Positions 24,896 through 34,135 are shown, counted from the stretch's first letter. The stretch: 64,000 nucleotides of DNA from Nocardiopsis algeriensis (GCF_014203695.1 NZ_JACHJO010000003.1:1-64000); one strand, 5' to 3'. Notes: a model not told the origin generated them from the sequence alone. Numbers and translations: made by a program.

Positions 24896-27826
24896 ATGCC
24901 CCCTTCCCCCGACCGCCGGAGACGCGCGGGCGCCGCAGGCCTCGTGCTCGCCGTGGCGACCGCCACCGTCTCCGTGCTCCCCGCACTCCCCGCCGCCGCC
25001 GACCCGGTCCCGGACTACTGCGCCCCCGAGGGCTGCCACGACATCCTTCCGGCCGGCCAGGACGGCACGGCCACCCTCGTGGAGATCCTCGGCCACCAGG
25101 CCTTCGGCACCCGGCCGAGGCACTCCTCCAGCCAGCTGGACATGTACGACAACCTCGTCCACCACTACGACGGCCTCACCGAGGAAGGGCTGGACGACTT
25201 CTTCCTCGACGCCACGTTCGGAGTGGACCCCGACGACGTCGGACGCACCTACCGGCCGCGCGCCGACGTCACCGTCACCCGCGACGCCGCCCACGGCATC
25301 CCCCACGTCGAGGGCACCACCCGCGAGGGCACCATGTTCGGCGCCGGGTACGTGGCCGCCGAGGACCGCCTCTTCCTCATGGACGTCCTGCGCCGGATCG
25401 GCCGGGGCGAGCTCACCTCCTTCGCCGGAGGGGCCGAGGGCAACCGGGGCATGGAGCAGGACCTGTGGCGGGGCGCCCCCTACACCGAGGAGGACAAGCA
25501 GGCCCAGATCGACCGGGTCGCCGCGCAGGGCGAGAGGGGCCGGCAGGCCCTCGCCGACGTCGACGCCTATCTGGAGGGCGTCAACGCCTACATCGCCGAG
25601 GCCGACCGCAGGCGCAACTTCCCCGGCGAGTACGTCCTGACCGGCCACAAGAACGCCATCACCAACGCCGGCGAGATCGAACCCTTCACCGCCACCGACG
25701 TCGTCGGCATCGCCTCCATGGTCGGCGGGATCTTCGGCGGCGGAGGCGGCGGCGAGGTCCGGTCCGCCGTCGTCCTGGCCGGATTCCAGGACCGCTACGG
25801 CGCGCAGGAGGGCCGGGAGCTCTGGCAGGCCTGGCGGATGGAGAACGACCCCGAGGCGGTCGTCAGCGTCCCCGGCGAGTTCCCCTACAGCGGAACGCCC
25901 GACGACCCCGTCGGCGAGGTCCTGCCCGACCCCGGTTCGGTCGAGTACTACGACATCGTCCACGGCGAGCACGGATCGGCGGCGACCGGGGCGCGGGCGG
26001 CGGAGGCGGCCGAACCCCCGGCCGCCGCGGTCGAGGCCCCCGAGGAGGGGGAGGAAGCGCCCACCAACGACGACCTGCCGGCCGCCCAGCAGCAGGAACT
26101 CGAGGAGATGGTGGAGGAGGGCGACCTCTCCGCCGCCGAGGGCATCTTCGACGACGGCGTGCTGCCGGAGGGCTTCACCGACCCGCGCGGCATGTCCAAC
26201 GCCCTCCTGGTCTCGGGAGAGCACACCGAGAGCGGCAACCCCGTCGCCGTCATGGGCCCCCAGACCGGTTACTTCTCACCCCAGCTCCTCATGCTGCAGG
26301 AACTCCGGGGGCCGGGCATCAGCGCCCGGGGCGCCTCCTTCGCGGGCGTGAGCTTCTACGTCCAGATGGGGCGCGGCGTCGACTACGCCTGGAGCGCCAC
26401 CTCGGCGGGCCAGGACCTCACCGACACCTTCGCGGTGGCGCTGTGCGAGACCGACGGCTCCGAACCCACCACCGGTTCGCGCGCCTACGTCGACGGCTCC
26501 GGCGACTGCGTGCCCTTCGAGGAGCTGAGCGTCACCAACACGTGGGAGCCCACGGTCGCCGACAGCACCCCGGCCGGCGGCTACACGCTCACCTCGCTGC
26601 GCTCGGAGTTCGGCCTGGTGCACTCCTTCGCGACCGTCGGAGGGGAGCCCGTCGCGTTCACGACCCGGCGCTCCACCTACATGCACGAGGTCGACTCGAT
26701 CATCGGGTTCCAGCGCTTCAACGACCCGGACGAGATCACCTCGGCCGAGACGTTCACGGACGCGGCCTCCGACATCGGCTACGCGTTCAACTGGCACTAC
26801 GTCGACCACGAGGACATCGCCTTCGTCAACTCCGGCGCCAACCCGGTCCGGACCGAGGGCACCAACCCCAACCTGCCCGTCGACGCCTACTCCGGGGCCG
26901 GCTGGTCGGGCTGGGACCCCCAGACCAACGACGCCGACCTCCACCCGCCGGAGGACCACCCGCAGGCGGTCGACCCCGCTTACATCGTCAACTGGAACAA
27001 CAAGCCCGCACAGGGATACACCTCCGGCTGGTCCACGGGATCGGTGCACCGCGGCGACCTGCTCGACTCGCGCGTGTCCTCGCTGATCGCCGGCGGGCAC
27101 GAGTTCACCACCGCGAGCCTCACCCGGACGATGATGGAGGCGGGCACGGCCGACCTGCGCGCCGAGGAGGTCCTGCCGCTGCTCCTGGAGGTCATCGACA
27201 CCGCGGAGGTGGAGGACCCCGAGCTCGCCTCCGCCGTGGAGGGCCTGCGGACGTGGCACGAGGCCGGTGCGCTGCGGCGCGAGCCGTTCCGCGACGCCGG
27301 CTACTACTCCTACGCCGACTCCATCCGCGTCCTGGACGCCTGGTGGCCGCTGCTGGTGCGGGCCCAGTTCGAGCCGGAGCTCGGCGAGGACCTGTACACC
27401 GAGCTGACCCGGGTCTCCCAGACCGACGAGTCGCCCTCGGGCGCCACCGGGGGCAGCGAGCCCGGCAGCCTGAACCAGGGCCAGCCCCACCGCGGCTCCG
27501 CCTTCCAGTACGGGTGGTGGTCCTACGTGGACAAGGACCTGCGCACCCTGCTCGGCCACGGCGTCGAGGGGCCCCTGGGCGAGGAGGCCTACTGCGGTGG
27601 CGGCGACGTGCAGGAGTGCCGCACCCTGCTGCTCGACACGCTCGCCGAGGCCGCCGCCACCCCGGCGGGCGAGGTCTACCCGGGCGATGCCCACTGCGAC
27701 GCCGGCGACCAGCTGTGCGCCGACACGGTGATCCACCAGGCCGTGGGCGGCATCAACATGTGGCCGATCGCCTGGCAGAACCGGCCCACCTACCAGCTCG
27801 TCTACCAGTTCTCCGGCGGCAGGTAG
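24896..27826 (+). CDS. Penicillin acylase-family Ntn hydrolase, secreted
   Basis: The product is 976 residues from ATG 24896, with AGGTGG upstream. A signal peptide (RRRRAGAAGLVLAVATATVSVLPALPAAA) directs export. The alpha part has HGIPHVEGTTREGTMFGAGYVAAEDRLFLMDVLRR. A long acidic, alanine-rich linker (about residues 360-415) precedes the processing site. The beta chain starts at S434 in GMSNALLVSG, the nucleophile exposed by self-cleavage. YVDHEDIAFVNSG and VNWNNKPAQGY, with the conserved asparagine, are also typical. Relatives hydrolyse penicillins, acyl-homoserine lactones or other amides; the substrate here is not known. The gene is intact and has its own terminator. Confidence 0.9.
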   Translation: MPPSPDRRRRAGAAGLVLAVATATVSVLPALPAAADPVPDYCAPEGCHDILPAGQDGTATLVEILGHQAFGTRPRHSSSQLDMYDNLVHHYDGLTEEGLDDFFLDATFGVDPDDVGRTYRPRADVTVTRDAAHGIPHVEGTTREGTMFGAGYVAAEDRLFLMDVLRRIGRGELTSFAGGAEGNRGMEQDLWRGAPYTEEDKQAQIDRVAAQGERGRQALADVDAYLEGVNAYIAEADRRRNFPGEYVLTGHKNAITNAGEIEPFTATDVVGIASMVGGIFGGGGGGEVRSAVVLAGFQDRYGAQEGRELWQAWRMENDPEAVVSVPGEFPYSGTPDDPVGEVLPDPGSVEYYDIVHGEHGSAATGARAAEAAEPPAAAVEAPEEGEEAPTNDDLPAAQQQELEEMVEEGDLSAAEGIFDDGVLPEGFTDPRGMSNALLVSGEHTESGNPVAVMGPQTGYFSPQLLMLQELRGPGISARGASFAGVSFYVQMGRGVDYAWSATSAGQDLTDTFAVALCETDGSEPTTGSRAYVDGSGDCVPFEELSVTNTWEPTVADSTPAGGYTLTSLRSEFGLVHSFATVGGEPVAFTTRRSTYMHEVDSIIGFQRFNDPDEITSAETFTDAASDIGYAFNWHYVDHEDIAFVNSGANPVRTEGTNPNLPVDAYSGAGWSGWDPQTNDADLHPPEDHPQAVDPAYIVNWNNKPAQGYTSGWSTGSVHRGDLLDSRVSSLIAGGHEFTTASLTRTMMEAGTADLRAEEVLPLLLEVIDTAEVEDPELASAVEGLRTWHEAGALRREPFRDAGYYSYADSIRVLDAWWPLLVRAQFEPELGEDLYTELTRVSQTDESPSGATGGSEPGSLNQGQPHRGSAFQYGWWSYVDKDLRTLLGHGVEGPLGEEAYCGGGDVQECRTLLLDTLAEAAATPAGEVYPGDAHCDAGDQLCADTVIHQAVGGINMWPIAWQNRPTYQLVYQFSGGR

Positions 27827-27834
27827 CGCGGGCG

Positions 27835-27884
27835 GGCCGGACGCGGTCCCGGAACCCCCGAGGGGGCCGGGGCCGCGTCCGGCC
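27835..27884 (+). terminator. Terminator after penicillin acylase
   Basis: GGCCGGACGCGGTCCCGG pairs with CCGGGGCCGCGTCCGGCC with one mismatch, 9 bp after the stop codon. Confidence 0.75.
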
Positions 27885-27996
27885 GTCCGGAACCGGAGCC
27901 CCCCGACCCGGCGGGCCGCCGGGACGCGAAAGCACTTGCCCTGCGGGAGTTGTGCGGGTAGATAAGGGGTACCCGCAACCCGATGGAGGGCCGCAC

Positions 27997-28437
27997 ATGG
28001 ACGCCTGGGTGCTCTGGCTGATCCTCGCGGCTGCGCTGGGCATCGCCGAGGTCTTCACCCTGACCTTCGTGCTCGGGCTCCTGGCGGTCGCCGCGCTGGC
28101 CGGCGCGCTGCTCGGCGCCCTCGGTCTGCCGGTGGCGGTGCAGATCCTCGGGTTCACCGCCGCGGCCGCCGCCGGGATCTACGTCGTCCGGCCCCTGGTG
28201 CGGCGCCAGTCCGACAAAGGCCCCCGCGTCCTCTCGGGGGCCCAGGCCCTGGTGGGCCGCTCCGCGGTCGTCCTCCGGCAGGTCGATGCCGACAGCGGCC
28301 TGGTCAAGCTCTCCGGGGAGGAGTGGTCGGCGCGGAGCATCGACGAGGACATGGTGATCCCGGCCGGAACACACGTCGACGTCGTGGAGATCGACGGGGC
28401 CACCGCCGTGGTCTATCCCCGCGAGCCCCTGCCGTGA
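27997..28437 (+). CDS. NfeD-like membrane protein
   Basis: The product is 146 residues from ATG 27997, with GGAGGG upstream. Two or three membrane helices fill residues 4-62 (WVLWLILAAALGIAEVFTLTFVLGLLAVAALAGALLG and the next). A small C-terminal beta-barrel follows, with ALVGRSAVVLRQVDADSGLVKLSGEEWSARS, matching the OB-fold of short NfeD proteins. NfeD proteins are encoded with SPFH/stomatin proteins and help organise membrane microdomains. The SPFH gene follows after 53 bp, so the pair is canonical. Confidence 0.85.
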   Translation: MDAWVLWLILAAALGIAEVFTLTFVLGLLAVAALAGALLGALGLPVAVQILGFTAAAAAGIYVVRPLVRRQSDKGPRVLSGAQALVGRSAVVLRQVDADSGLVKLSGEEWSARSIDEDMVIPAGTHVDVVEIDGATAVVYPREPLP

Positions 28438-28490
28438 GCGCGGTACGGGCCCGCAGCCGCATTCCCGACACCCAGGCCAGGAGCTGAGAA

Positions 28491-29555
28491 ATGATCGACC
28501 CGGCCGTACCCTTGGCCATCATCGCCGTCCTGCTCGTCGCCCTCGCCCTGGCGTCGATTCGCATCGTGCCGCAGGCACGGGCGTACAACATCGAGCGCTT
28601 CGGCCGCTACACGCGGACCCTGGGCCCGGGGCTGAACTTCATCATCCCGGGCGTCGACCGCGTCAACACCAAGTTCGACCTGCGTGAACAGGTCTTCACC
28701 TCGCGTCCCCAGCCCGTGATCACCGAGGACAACCTGGTCGTCAACATCGACACCGTCCTCTACTACCAGGTCACCGACGCCAAGGACGCCGCCTACGAGA
28801 TCGCCAACTACATCCAGGCGATCGACCAGCTCACCGTCACCACCCTGCGCAACGTCATCGGCTCCATGGACCTGGAGCGCACCCTCACCTCGCGCGAGGA
28901 GATCAACACGCGCCTGCGCGGAGTCCTGGACGAGACCACCGGAAAGTGGGGCATCCGGGTCAACCGGGTCGAGATCAAGGCGATCGACCCGCCGCCCACC
29001 ATCAAGGAGGCGATGGAGAAGCAGATGCGCGCCGACCGCGACAAGCGCGCGGCCATCCTCCACGCCGAGGGCGAGCGGCAGTCCCGCATCCTGCGGGCCG
29101 AGGGCGCCCGCCAGCAGGCCATCCTGGAGGCGCAGGGAGAGCAGCAGGCCGCCATTCTGCGCGCCGACGGCGAGGCCCAGGCCATCGAGCGGGTCTTCCA
29201 AGCCGTGCACGCCAACAACGCCGACGCCAAGCTGCTCGCCTACAAGTACCTGGAGACACTGCCGGACCTGGCCAAGGGCGAGGGGAACACGTTCTGGGTC
29301 ATCCCCGGTGAGTTCACCGAGGCGATCAAGAACGTCAGCCACGCCTTCGCCGGCGACGCCGCCGCGGGCACGCCCTCCACGGAGAAGGAGGACAGCGACG
29401 GTCCGGCCCAGATCGCCGCGCCCGATCCCCACCGCTCCTCGGCGGTGCAGGCCGCGGTGGACGCCGCCGAGGCGGCCCAGCGCGCGGTCGACGACGCGCG
29501 CAGCGACGTGCGCAGGGCGGGCACCCCGCCCGGGCAGCGCAGCAGCGGGGAGTAG
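28491..29555 (+). CDS. SPFH/Band 7 (stomatin, QmcA-like) membrane protein
   Basis: The product is 354 residues from ATG 28491, with AGGAG at a normal distance. An N-terminal membrane anchor (VPLAIIAVLLVALALASI) is followed by the SPFH domain: VPQARAYNIERFGRYTRTLGPGLNFIIPGVDRV, then RPQPVITEDNLVVNIDTVLYYQV and IRVNRVEIKAIDPP. A coiled-coil of repeated EGERQ/AEGARQQAILEAQGE follows around residues 180-240. The last 60 residues are alanine-rich and disordered. With NfeD it forms the common actinobacterial two-gene unit. Role: membrane scaffolding, possibly control of membrane proteases. Confidence 0.9.
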   Translation: MIDPAVPLAIIAVLLVALALASIRIVPQARAYNIERFGRYTRTLGPGLNFIIPGVDRVNTKFDLREQVFTSRPQPVITEDNLVVNIDTVLYYQVTDAKDAAYEIANYIQAIDQLTVTTLRNVIGSMDLERTLTSREEINTRLRGVLDETTGKWGIRVNRVEIKAIDPPPTIKEAMEKQMRADRDKRAAILHAEGERQSRILRAEGARQQAILEAQGEQQAAILRADGEAQAIERVFQAVHANNADAKLLAYKYLETLPDLAKGEGNTFWVIPGEFTEAIKNVSHAFAGDAAAGTPSTEKEDSDGPAQIAAPDPHRSSAVQAAVDAAEAAQRAVDDARSDVRRAGTPPGQRSSGE

Positions 29556-29582
29556 CGCGGCGGGGACACCGCCCCCGCCGCG
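29556..29582. terminator. Bidirectional terminator between SPFH and oxidoreductase genes
   Basis: CGCGGCGGGG pairs with CCCCGCCGCG around a 7-nt loop, directly after the stop of the plus-strand gene and 6 bp from the stop of the minus-strand gene. Confidence 0.7.
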
Positions 29583-29588
29583 GTGAGC

Positions 29589-30554
29589 TCAGACCAGCAG
29601 GAGCTTGCCGCTGGTCCGGCGCGAGGCGAGATCGGTGTGGGCGCGGCCGGCGTCGGCCAGCGGGTAGCGCCCCCCGATCCGCACGTCCAGCCGGCCCTGC
29701 GCCAGCAGGGAGAACAGGTCCCCGGCCCGGCCCAGCAGCTCCTGGCGGTCGGCCACGAAGTGGGCCAGGGAGGGCCGGGTCAGGTACACCGAGCCTGCCG
29801 CGTTCAGCCGCTGCGGGTCCACCGGCGCCACCGGCCCCGACGACTGCCCGAACAGCACCAGTACGCCGCGCGGGCGCAGCGACGCCAGGCCGGCGTCGAA
29901 GGTGTCCCGGCCCACGCCGTCGTACACCGCGGCCACCCCCTCGCCGCCGGTGAGCTCGCGCACCGCCTCGGCCACGGGGGTCTCGGTGTAGCGGACGACC
30001 TCGTCCGCGCCGGCCTCCCGGGCGATCCGCTCCTTGGCCTCGGTGGACACCGTGCCGATGACGCGGGCGCCCCGCGCCTTGGCCAGCTGGGTGAGGAGCA
30101 GCCCCGTACCGCCCGCCGCGGCGTGCACCAGCACGGTCTCGCCCTCGGAGACCGGGTGGACCGAGTGGGTCAGGCTGTGGGCGGTCATGCCCTGGAGCAG
30201 CAGGGCGGCGGCCTGCTCGTCGGACACCCCGTCGGGGACGGGGACCACCAGGGACGCCTTGACCGCCGCGCGTTCGGCGTAGGCCCCCGGGGCCATCGCC
30301 CAGCCGACGCGCTGCCCGGCGGACAGGTCCTCGACGCCCTCGCCGACGGCGGTGACGACACCCGCGGCCTCCATGCCGGGGACGAAGGGGAGCGGAACCT
30401 CGTACAGGCCGCTGCGCTGGTAGATGTCGATGAAGTTGACCCCGCGGGCCGTGACGTCGACGACCACCTCCCCGGGCCCCGGCACGGGGTCGGGAACCTC
30501 GCTCGGCCGCAGGACCTCGGGTCCGCCGTTCTCCTCGATCACCATGGCGCGCAT
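29589..30554 (-). CDS. NADPH:quinone oxidoreductase (zeta-crystallin type)
   Basis: The product is 321 residues from ATG 30554 (MRAMVIEENGGPEVLRPSEVP), with GAGGAG 10 nt upstream. The medium-chain reductase fold is evident: a GroES-like N-terminal domain with GVNFIDIYQRSGLYEVPLPFVPGMEAAGVV, then AAAGGTGLLLTQLAKARGARVIGTVST as the NADPH-binding Rossmann segment near residue 150. There are no zinc-binding cysteines, as expected for the QOR branch. It reduces quinones or related carbonyl compounds in the cytosol. The gene stands alone, between a terminator and the kinase gene in the same direction. Confidence 0.85.
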   Translation of the reverse strand: MRAMVIEENGGPEVLRPSEVPDPVPGPGEVVVDVTARGVNFIDIYQRSGLYEVPLPFVPGMEAAGVVTAVGEGVEDLSAGQRVGWAMAPGAYAERAAVKASLVVPVPDGVSDEQAAALLLQGMTAHSLTHSVHPVSEGETVLVHAAAGGTGLLLTQLAKARGARVIGTVSTEAKERIAREAGADEVVRYTETPVAEAVRELTGGEGVAAVYDGVGRDTFDAGLASLRPRGVLVLFGQSSGPVAPVDPQRLNAAGSVYLTRPSLAHFVADRQELLGRAGDLFSLLAQGRLDVRIGGRYPLADAGRAHTDLASRRTSGKLLLV

Positions 30555-30637
30555 GGAACCACTGCTCCTCAGGTCCGGATCTTCCCGCATCATGCCAGCC
30601 CGGCGCGGTTCGCCGCCACGACCGCGCCCGGAGGGCC

Positions 30638-32671
30638 TCAGGACTCCTCGGTGATCTCGGCGACGCCGAAGTGCGTGTAGAGCACGGCGACGGGTTCGGG
30701 CCCCGATCCCGTGCGGGTCACGATGCCGACCCGGCGGCGGTCGTCCTCGTCCTCGGGCGGGTCGGGAAGGGGATCCTCGTCCACGACCTCCAGCACGTGC
30801 TCGCCGTTGACCCACATGGACAGTTCCATGCGCTCGCCCGCCCCGTCCTCGGCGGCGCGGTGGTGGCAGGAGAGCGTGACGGTGTTGGTGGGCACCGCCT
30901 CGGCGTCGAACCTGTAGGGCCGCTGGGGATCGTAGTCGTCGGTCCGGGCCTCCTCGTCGTAGAGGGGGTAGGGGGAGAAGCCGTCCACCTCCGTGGTCTG
31001 CGCGAGCGTCCGGTCGCCCTGGTCCTCGTTCATCCGGCGGATCTCGGCGCGCAGGCCGTCGTGGCGCAGCAGGGCCTCGTACTGGGTGCGGGTGCCGTCG
31101 TTCTCGCTGTCCCAGCAGCGGACGCCGAACACCGCCTCGCCCGGACCCTCGACCGCGTATCCCGTGGCGCTGACCACGACCCCGTCGGGCATGCCCTCGG
31201 GCGGTTCCACGGGTGCGGGGATGCCCCGGCTGGTCTCGTCGTCCGGTTCCAGCCGCAGCAGGAGCCCGCGCTTCTCGGGCCAGTAGCCGTCCGACTCACC
31301 GGGGGAGTAGCCGTCGTTCTGCCACTCCTGGTCGACGTTGAAGTCCGTCTCGTAGAGGGGGACGGAGTCCGGCACGGGACGGCCGCCGTTCATCAGCGCC
31401 ACGACACCTGTGCCGACCGCGAGCACGGCGGCGACGGCCGCGGCGCCGATCACGATCGCTCTTCCCCGCTTCCTCGGCTCTGCCGGGGGAAGGGGTGCTC
31501 CGGGCCCGGAAGGAGGGCCGAACGCGGGCTGACCGTACGGCGGGGACGGGTGCCCGGGGGCCGGGTACGGGGGAGGGGCCGCCTGTCCGTGTCCGCCCGG
31601 CGCCCCACCGTGCGGGCGCTGCCCGTGCGCCCCGGCCGGAGTGGGCGGCGCGGCCGGAGCGGGTGGCGCGGCCGGAGCGGGCGGCTGGAGGCGTGCGTCG
31701 GAAGGCGGGGGCGCCTCCCGGTCGGCGGGCCGGTGGCCGGGAACGGGGGCGCTCTCGGGGGGAGCGCCCGCGACGGGGGAGCCGCCGGGCGGATCCCAGC
31801 CGCGGACGATGGTGCGGTCGACCTCGGAGGGTGCGGGTTCCTCCTGCCCGGTCAGCCGGGCCAGGAGCTGCGGGGAGGTCGGCCGCGCGGCGGGGTCCTT
31901 GGCGAGCGCGGCCGACACCAGGTCGTGCAGGCCCGGGTCCAGGCCCTCCAGGCGCGGCTCGGCGGAGGAGATGTTGTGCAGGACCGCGGGGACGGTGGGC
32001 GCGTCGAAGGGGGCCGCGCCCGTTCCGGCGAAGGCCACCAGGCAGCCCCAGGCGAACACGTCGGCGGCCGCCGTCGGCTGCTCCCCGAGAATCAGCTCCG
32101 GAGCCATGTAGGAGGGGGTGCCGATGAGCTGGCTGGAGCGCGTGGCCGCGCCGTCGGAGCCGTCCAGGGCCCGGGCGATGCCGAAGTCGATGACCTTGGG
32201 GCCCACCGGCGACAGCAGCACGTTCGCGGGCTTGAGGTCGCGGTGGACCACCCCGGACCCGTGGATGGCGGTGAGTGCCGCGGCCACGCCCATCGCCAGG
32301 CTGTCGAGGGTGCCGCCGGACATGGGGCCGCTGCGGCGGACGGCCTCGTGGAGGTTGGGGCCGGGGACGTACTCGGAGACGATGAAGAGCGGTTCCTCGT
32401 CGAGCCGGGCGTCGATCACCCCCGCCGTGGAGAAGCGGGCCACGCGCCGGGCCGACTCGACCTCGCGTGCGAAGCGCCGGCGGAACGTCTCGTCCTCGGC
32501 GAGGTCGGGGTGGATCAGTTTGACGGCGACGAGGCGGTCCGAGGCGTCCTCGGCGAGGTAGACGGTGCCCATGCCGCCCCGGCCGAGGCGGCTGACGATG
32601 CGGTACCCGCCGAGCGCGCGCGGATCGCTCGCGCGCAGGGGTCTGCCGGTGTGCTGCCCGTTCGACGTCAC
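30638..32671 (-). CDS. Transmembrane Ser/Thr protein kinase (PknB-like)
   Basis: The product is 677 residues from GTG 32671, with AGGAAA upstream. The kinase domain (about 23-275) has the glycine loop LGRGGMGTVYLAE, K51 in VAVKLI, the catalytic loop HRDLKPANVLL with D145 and the metal motif DFG with D162. A ~130-residue proline-rich juxtamembrane linker follows, then one membrane helix (AIVIGAAAVAAVLAVGTGVVALM, about 408-428). The outer domain of ~250 residues resembles no PASTA repeat; it is acidic, with a beta-sandwich look (LYETDFNVDQEW to VLYTHFGVAEI). So it is a receptor kinase with an unassigned sensor. Confidence 0.9.
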   Translation of the reverse strand: MTSNGQHTGRPLRASDPRALGGYRIVSRLGRGGMGTVYLAEDASDRLVAVKLIHPDLAEDETFRRRFAREVESARRVARFSTAGVIDARLDEEPLFIVSEYVPGPNLHEAVRRSGPMSGGTLDSLAMGVAAALTAIHGSGVVHRDLKPANVLLSPVGPKVIDFGIARALDGSDGAATRSSQLIGTPSYMAPELILGEQPTAAADVFAWGCLVAFAGTGAAPFDAPTVPAVLHNISSAEPRLEGLDPGLHDLVSAALAKDPAARPTSPQLLARLTGQEEPAPSEVDRTIVRGWDPPGGSPVAGAPPESAPVPGHRPADREAPPPSDARLQPPAPAAPPAPAAPPTPAGAHGQRPHGGAPGGHGQAAPPPYPAPGHPSPPYGQPAFGPPSGPGAPLPPAEPRKRGRAIVIGAAAVAAVLAVGTGVVALMNGGRPVPDSVPLYETDFNVDQEWQNDGYSPGESDGYWPEKRGLLLRLEPDDETSRGIPAPVEPPEGMPDGVVVSATGYAVEGPGEAVFGVRCWDSENDGTRTQYEALLRHDGLRAEIRRMNEDQGDRTLAQTTEVDGFSPYPLYDEEARTDDYDPQRPYRFDAEAVPTNTVTLSCHHRAAEDGAGERMELSMWVNGEHVLEVVDEDPLPDPPEDEDDRRRVGIVTRTGSGPEPVAVLYTHFGVAEITEES

Positions 32672-33207
32672 GGTTTCCTCCGGAGGATGCGGGGCCCTTC
32701 GGGGCGGAGGGGGGTCCGGCCGCGCGGACCGCGAGGGCGCCCGGGCGGGGGGTCATGGCGTGGGAACGTGCCGAGCGAGGACCGAGCCAGCACAGCAACC
32801 TCCTTCTTCTCAGGGGAAACCGGGCCGGTTCCCCTCCGGCCGGTGCCGACCGCGTCGGCCCCGGCCGCTTGCCGGGCGACCGGGCGGCACAGGACGGGAA
32901 TCCTCCGCCCCGGGGCGGAGGAGGGGGCGAGCCGGGATCTTTCGTGCGGACCGGGAGGTGGCTCCCGACAAGCGTATCGATGCCGGTGTCCGCCGTGTCG
33001 CGGAGCTTCCGCCGGGTGGAAGAGCCAGGTCGGGGCGCTTGTGCGCGCCAGGGGATCCGCCCCCTGTATTCGCTGATGCCGGAGATGCCGAAACGGTTCC
33101 GCGGAGCCGCGGGATTCGCTAGTGTGGGAACACATGTTCGAACGCCTGTTCGTGTCTTCCCCATGGGAAGCAGGTCCGGCGGCCCGTACCCGAACCCGGA
33201 GGGGTCG
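32672..33207. other. Divergent region between kinase and DUF6504 genes
   Basis: Long open frames here run on from the neighbours and are arginine/glycine rich; I see no gene. The right end holds a -10-like TAGTGT at 33120-33125 and two SOS boxes, annotated separately. Confidence 0.45.
33127..33152 (+). promoter_or_regulatory. Two tandem LexA (SOS) boxes
   Basis: GAAC-ACAT-GTTC (33128-33139) is followed directly by GAAC-GCCT-GTTC (33140-33151), and both are flanked by G/C as in the actinobacterial consensus CGAAC-N4-GTTCG. They begin 2 bp after a TAGTGT -10 box, 56 bp before the DUF6504 start. The first box also fits the RNRY spacer preference. LexA repression of the downstream gene is likely. 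Confidence 0.7.
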
Positions 33208-33495
33208 ATGCCGAGGGGAAGTGCCGTGGGTCGTTGCCACAGGACGGAGATCGCGGTCACCGAGGACGAGGGGCGTCCGGTCCGCTTCACGTGGAACGGC
33301 AGGGTGTACGGCGTGCGCAGGATCATCGACCACTGGGTGACCCTGCGTACGGACTGGTCGCCCGAGAGCAGTGCCCAGGTGCCCGAACGCCGGCACTGGA
33401 GGGTGGAGGCGGGAGCGGCCGACGCGCGGGGGGTGTACGAACTGCGCCACGACACGCCGACGGGACGGTGGTTCCTCTCGCGGGTCCGGGGCTGA
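33208..33495 (+). CDS. DUF6504 family protein under SOS control
   Basis: The product is 95 residues from ATG 33208, with GGAGGGG just upstream. It has the DUF6504 pattern: EIAVTEDEGRPVRFTWNGRVYGVRRIIDHWV, then a tryptophan-rich middle (RTDWSPESS, RRHWRVEAG) and GVYELRHDTPTGRWFLSRV at the end. It looks like a small beta-barrel. DUF6504 genes are, to my recollection, often found beside the translesion polymerase genes imuB and dnaE2 in actinomycetes, but neither is here. The paired SOS boxes in front support a role in the DNA-damage response. Biochemical function is unknown. Confidence 0.75.
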   Translation: MPRGSAVGRCHRTEIAVTEDEGRPVRFTWNGRVYGVRRIIDHWVTLRTDWSPESSAQVPERRHWRVEAGAADARGVYELRHDTPTGRWFLSRVRG

Positions 33496-33550
33496 GCGCC
33501 CGGGGGCGAACGCGTGCCCGGGGCGGGTGCGGAGGCGCCGGCCCCCGCCG

Positions 33551-34135
33551 TCAGCCCGCCGCGGCCAGATCGGCCGGCAGGAGGCTGTAGACGGCCAGGT
33601 CGGTGCGGCCCTCGTGCAGGGGCATGGCGCTGCGTTCGACCCCCTCGAAGGTGAACCCGGCCTTCTCCGCCACCCGGCACGAGGCGGTGTTGCCCGGGGC
33701 GGCCTTGATCTCCACGCGCCGGAAGCCCTGTTCGAGGGCCCAGCGGGAGACCGCCACGGCAGCCTCGGAGGTGTACCCCGACCCCCTCGCCCACGGTGCG
33801 GACCAGTAGCCGATCTCCGTGTTCATCGCCGACCACAGGGTGCGCACCAGCCCGATCGACCCGAGGAGGCGGTCCGAGCCCTTCTCCGTCACGGCCCACT
33901 GCTGGCCGTCGCCGCCGGTGCGCATCCCGGGGGCGGTCTCACGGCACCACTGCTCGGCGTCCCGGCGGGTGTAGGGGAGGCCCGGGGCAGGGAGGGGGAT
34001 CCACCTCTGGAGGAGGGGATCGGTGCAGCTCGCGTACACGTCGTCGATGTCCGCCTCGACGAAGGCGCGCAGCCGGAGGCGCTCCGTCTCCAGGATGACG
34101 GACGGCAGGATCGGCTTCTGCTGGGTGCTGCTCAC
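33551..34135 (-). CDS. GNAT acetyltransferase (RimJ/RimL type)
   Basis: The product is 194 residues from GTG 34135, with GAAGGA upstream. The opening ILETERLRLRAFVEADIDDVYASCTDP is typical of the RimJ/RimL-like group. The acetyl-CoA loop lies in EIGYWSAPWARGSGYTSEAAVAVSRWALEQ, and RVEIKAAPGNTASCRVAEKAGFTFEGVERSA completes the fold. Members acetylate N-termini of ribosomal proteins, antibiotics or other amines, and the substrate cannot be told here. It diverges from the BluB-CobT gene. Confidence 0.85.
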   Translation of the reverse strand: MSSTQQKPILPSVILETERLRLRAFVEADIDDVYASCTDPLLQRWIPLPAPGLPYTRRDAEQWCRETAPGMRTGGDGQQWAVTEKGSDRLLGSIGLVRTLWSAMNTEIGYWSAPWARGSGYTSEAAVAVSRWALEQGFRRVEIKAAPGNTASCRVAEKAGFTFEGVERSAMPLHEGRTDLAVYSLLPADLAAAG

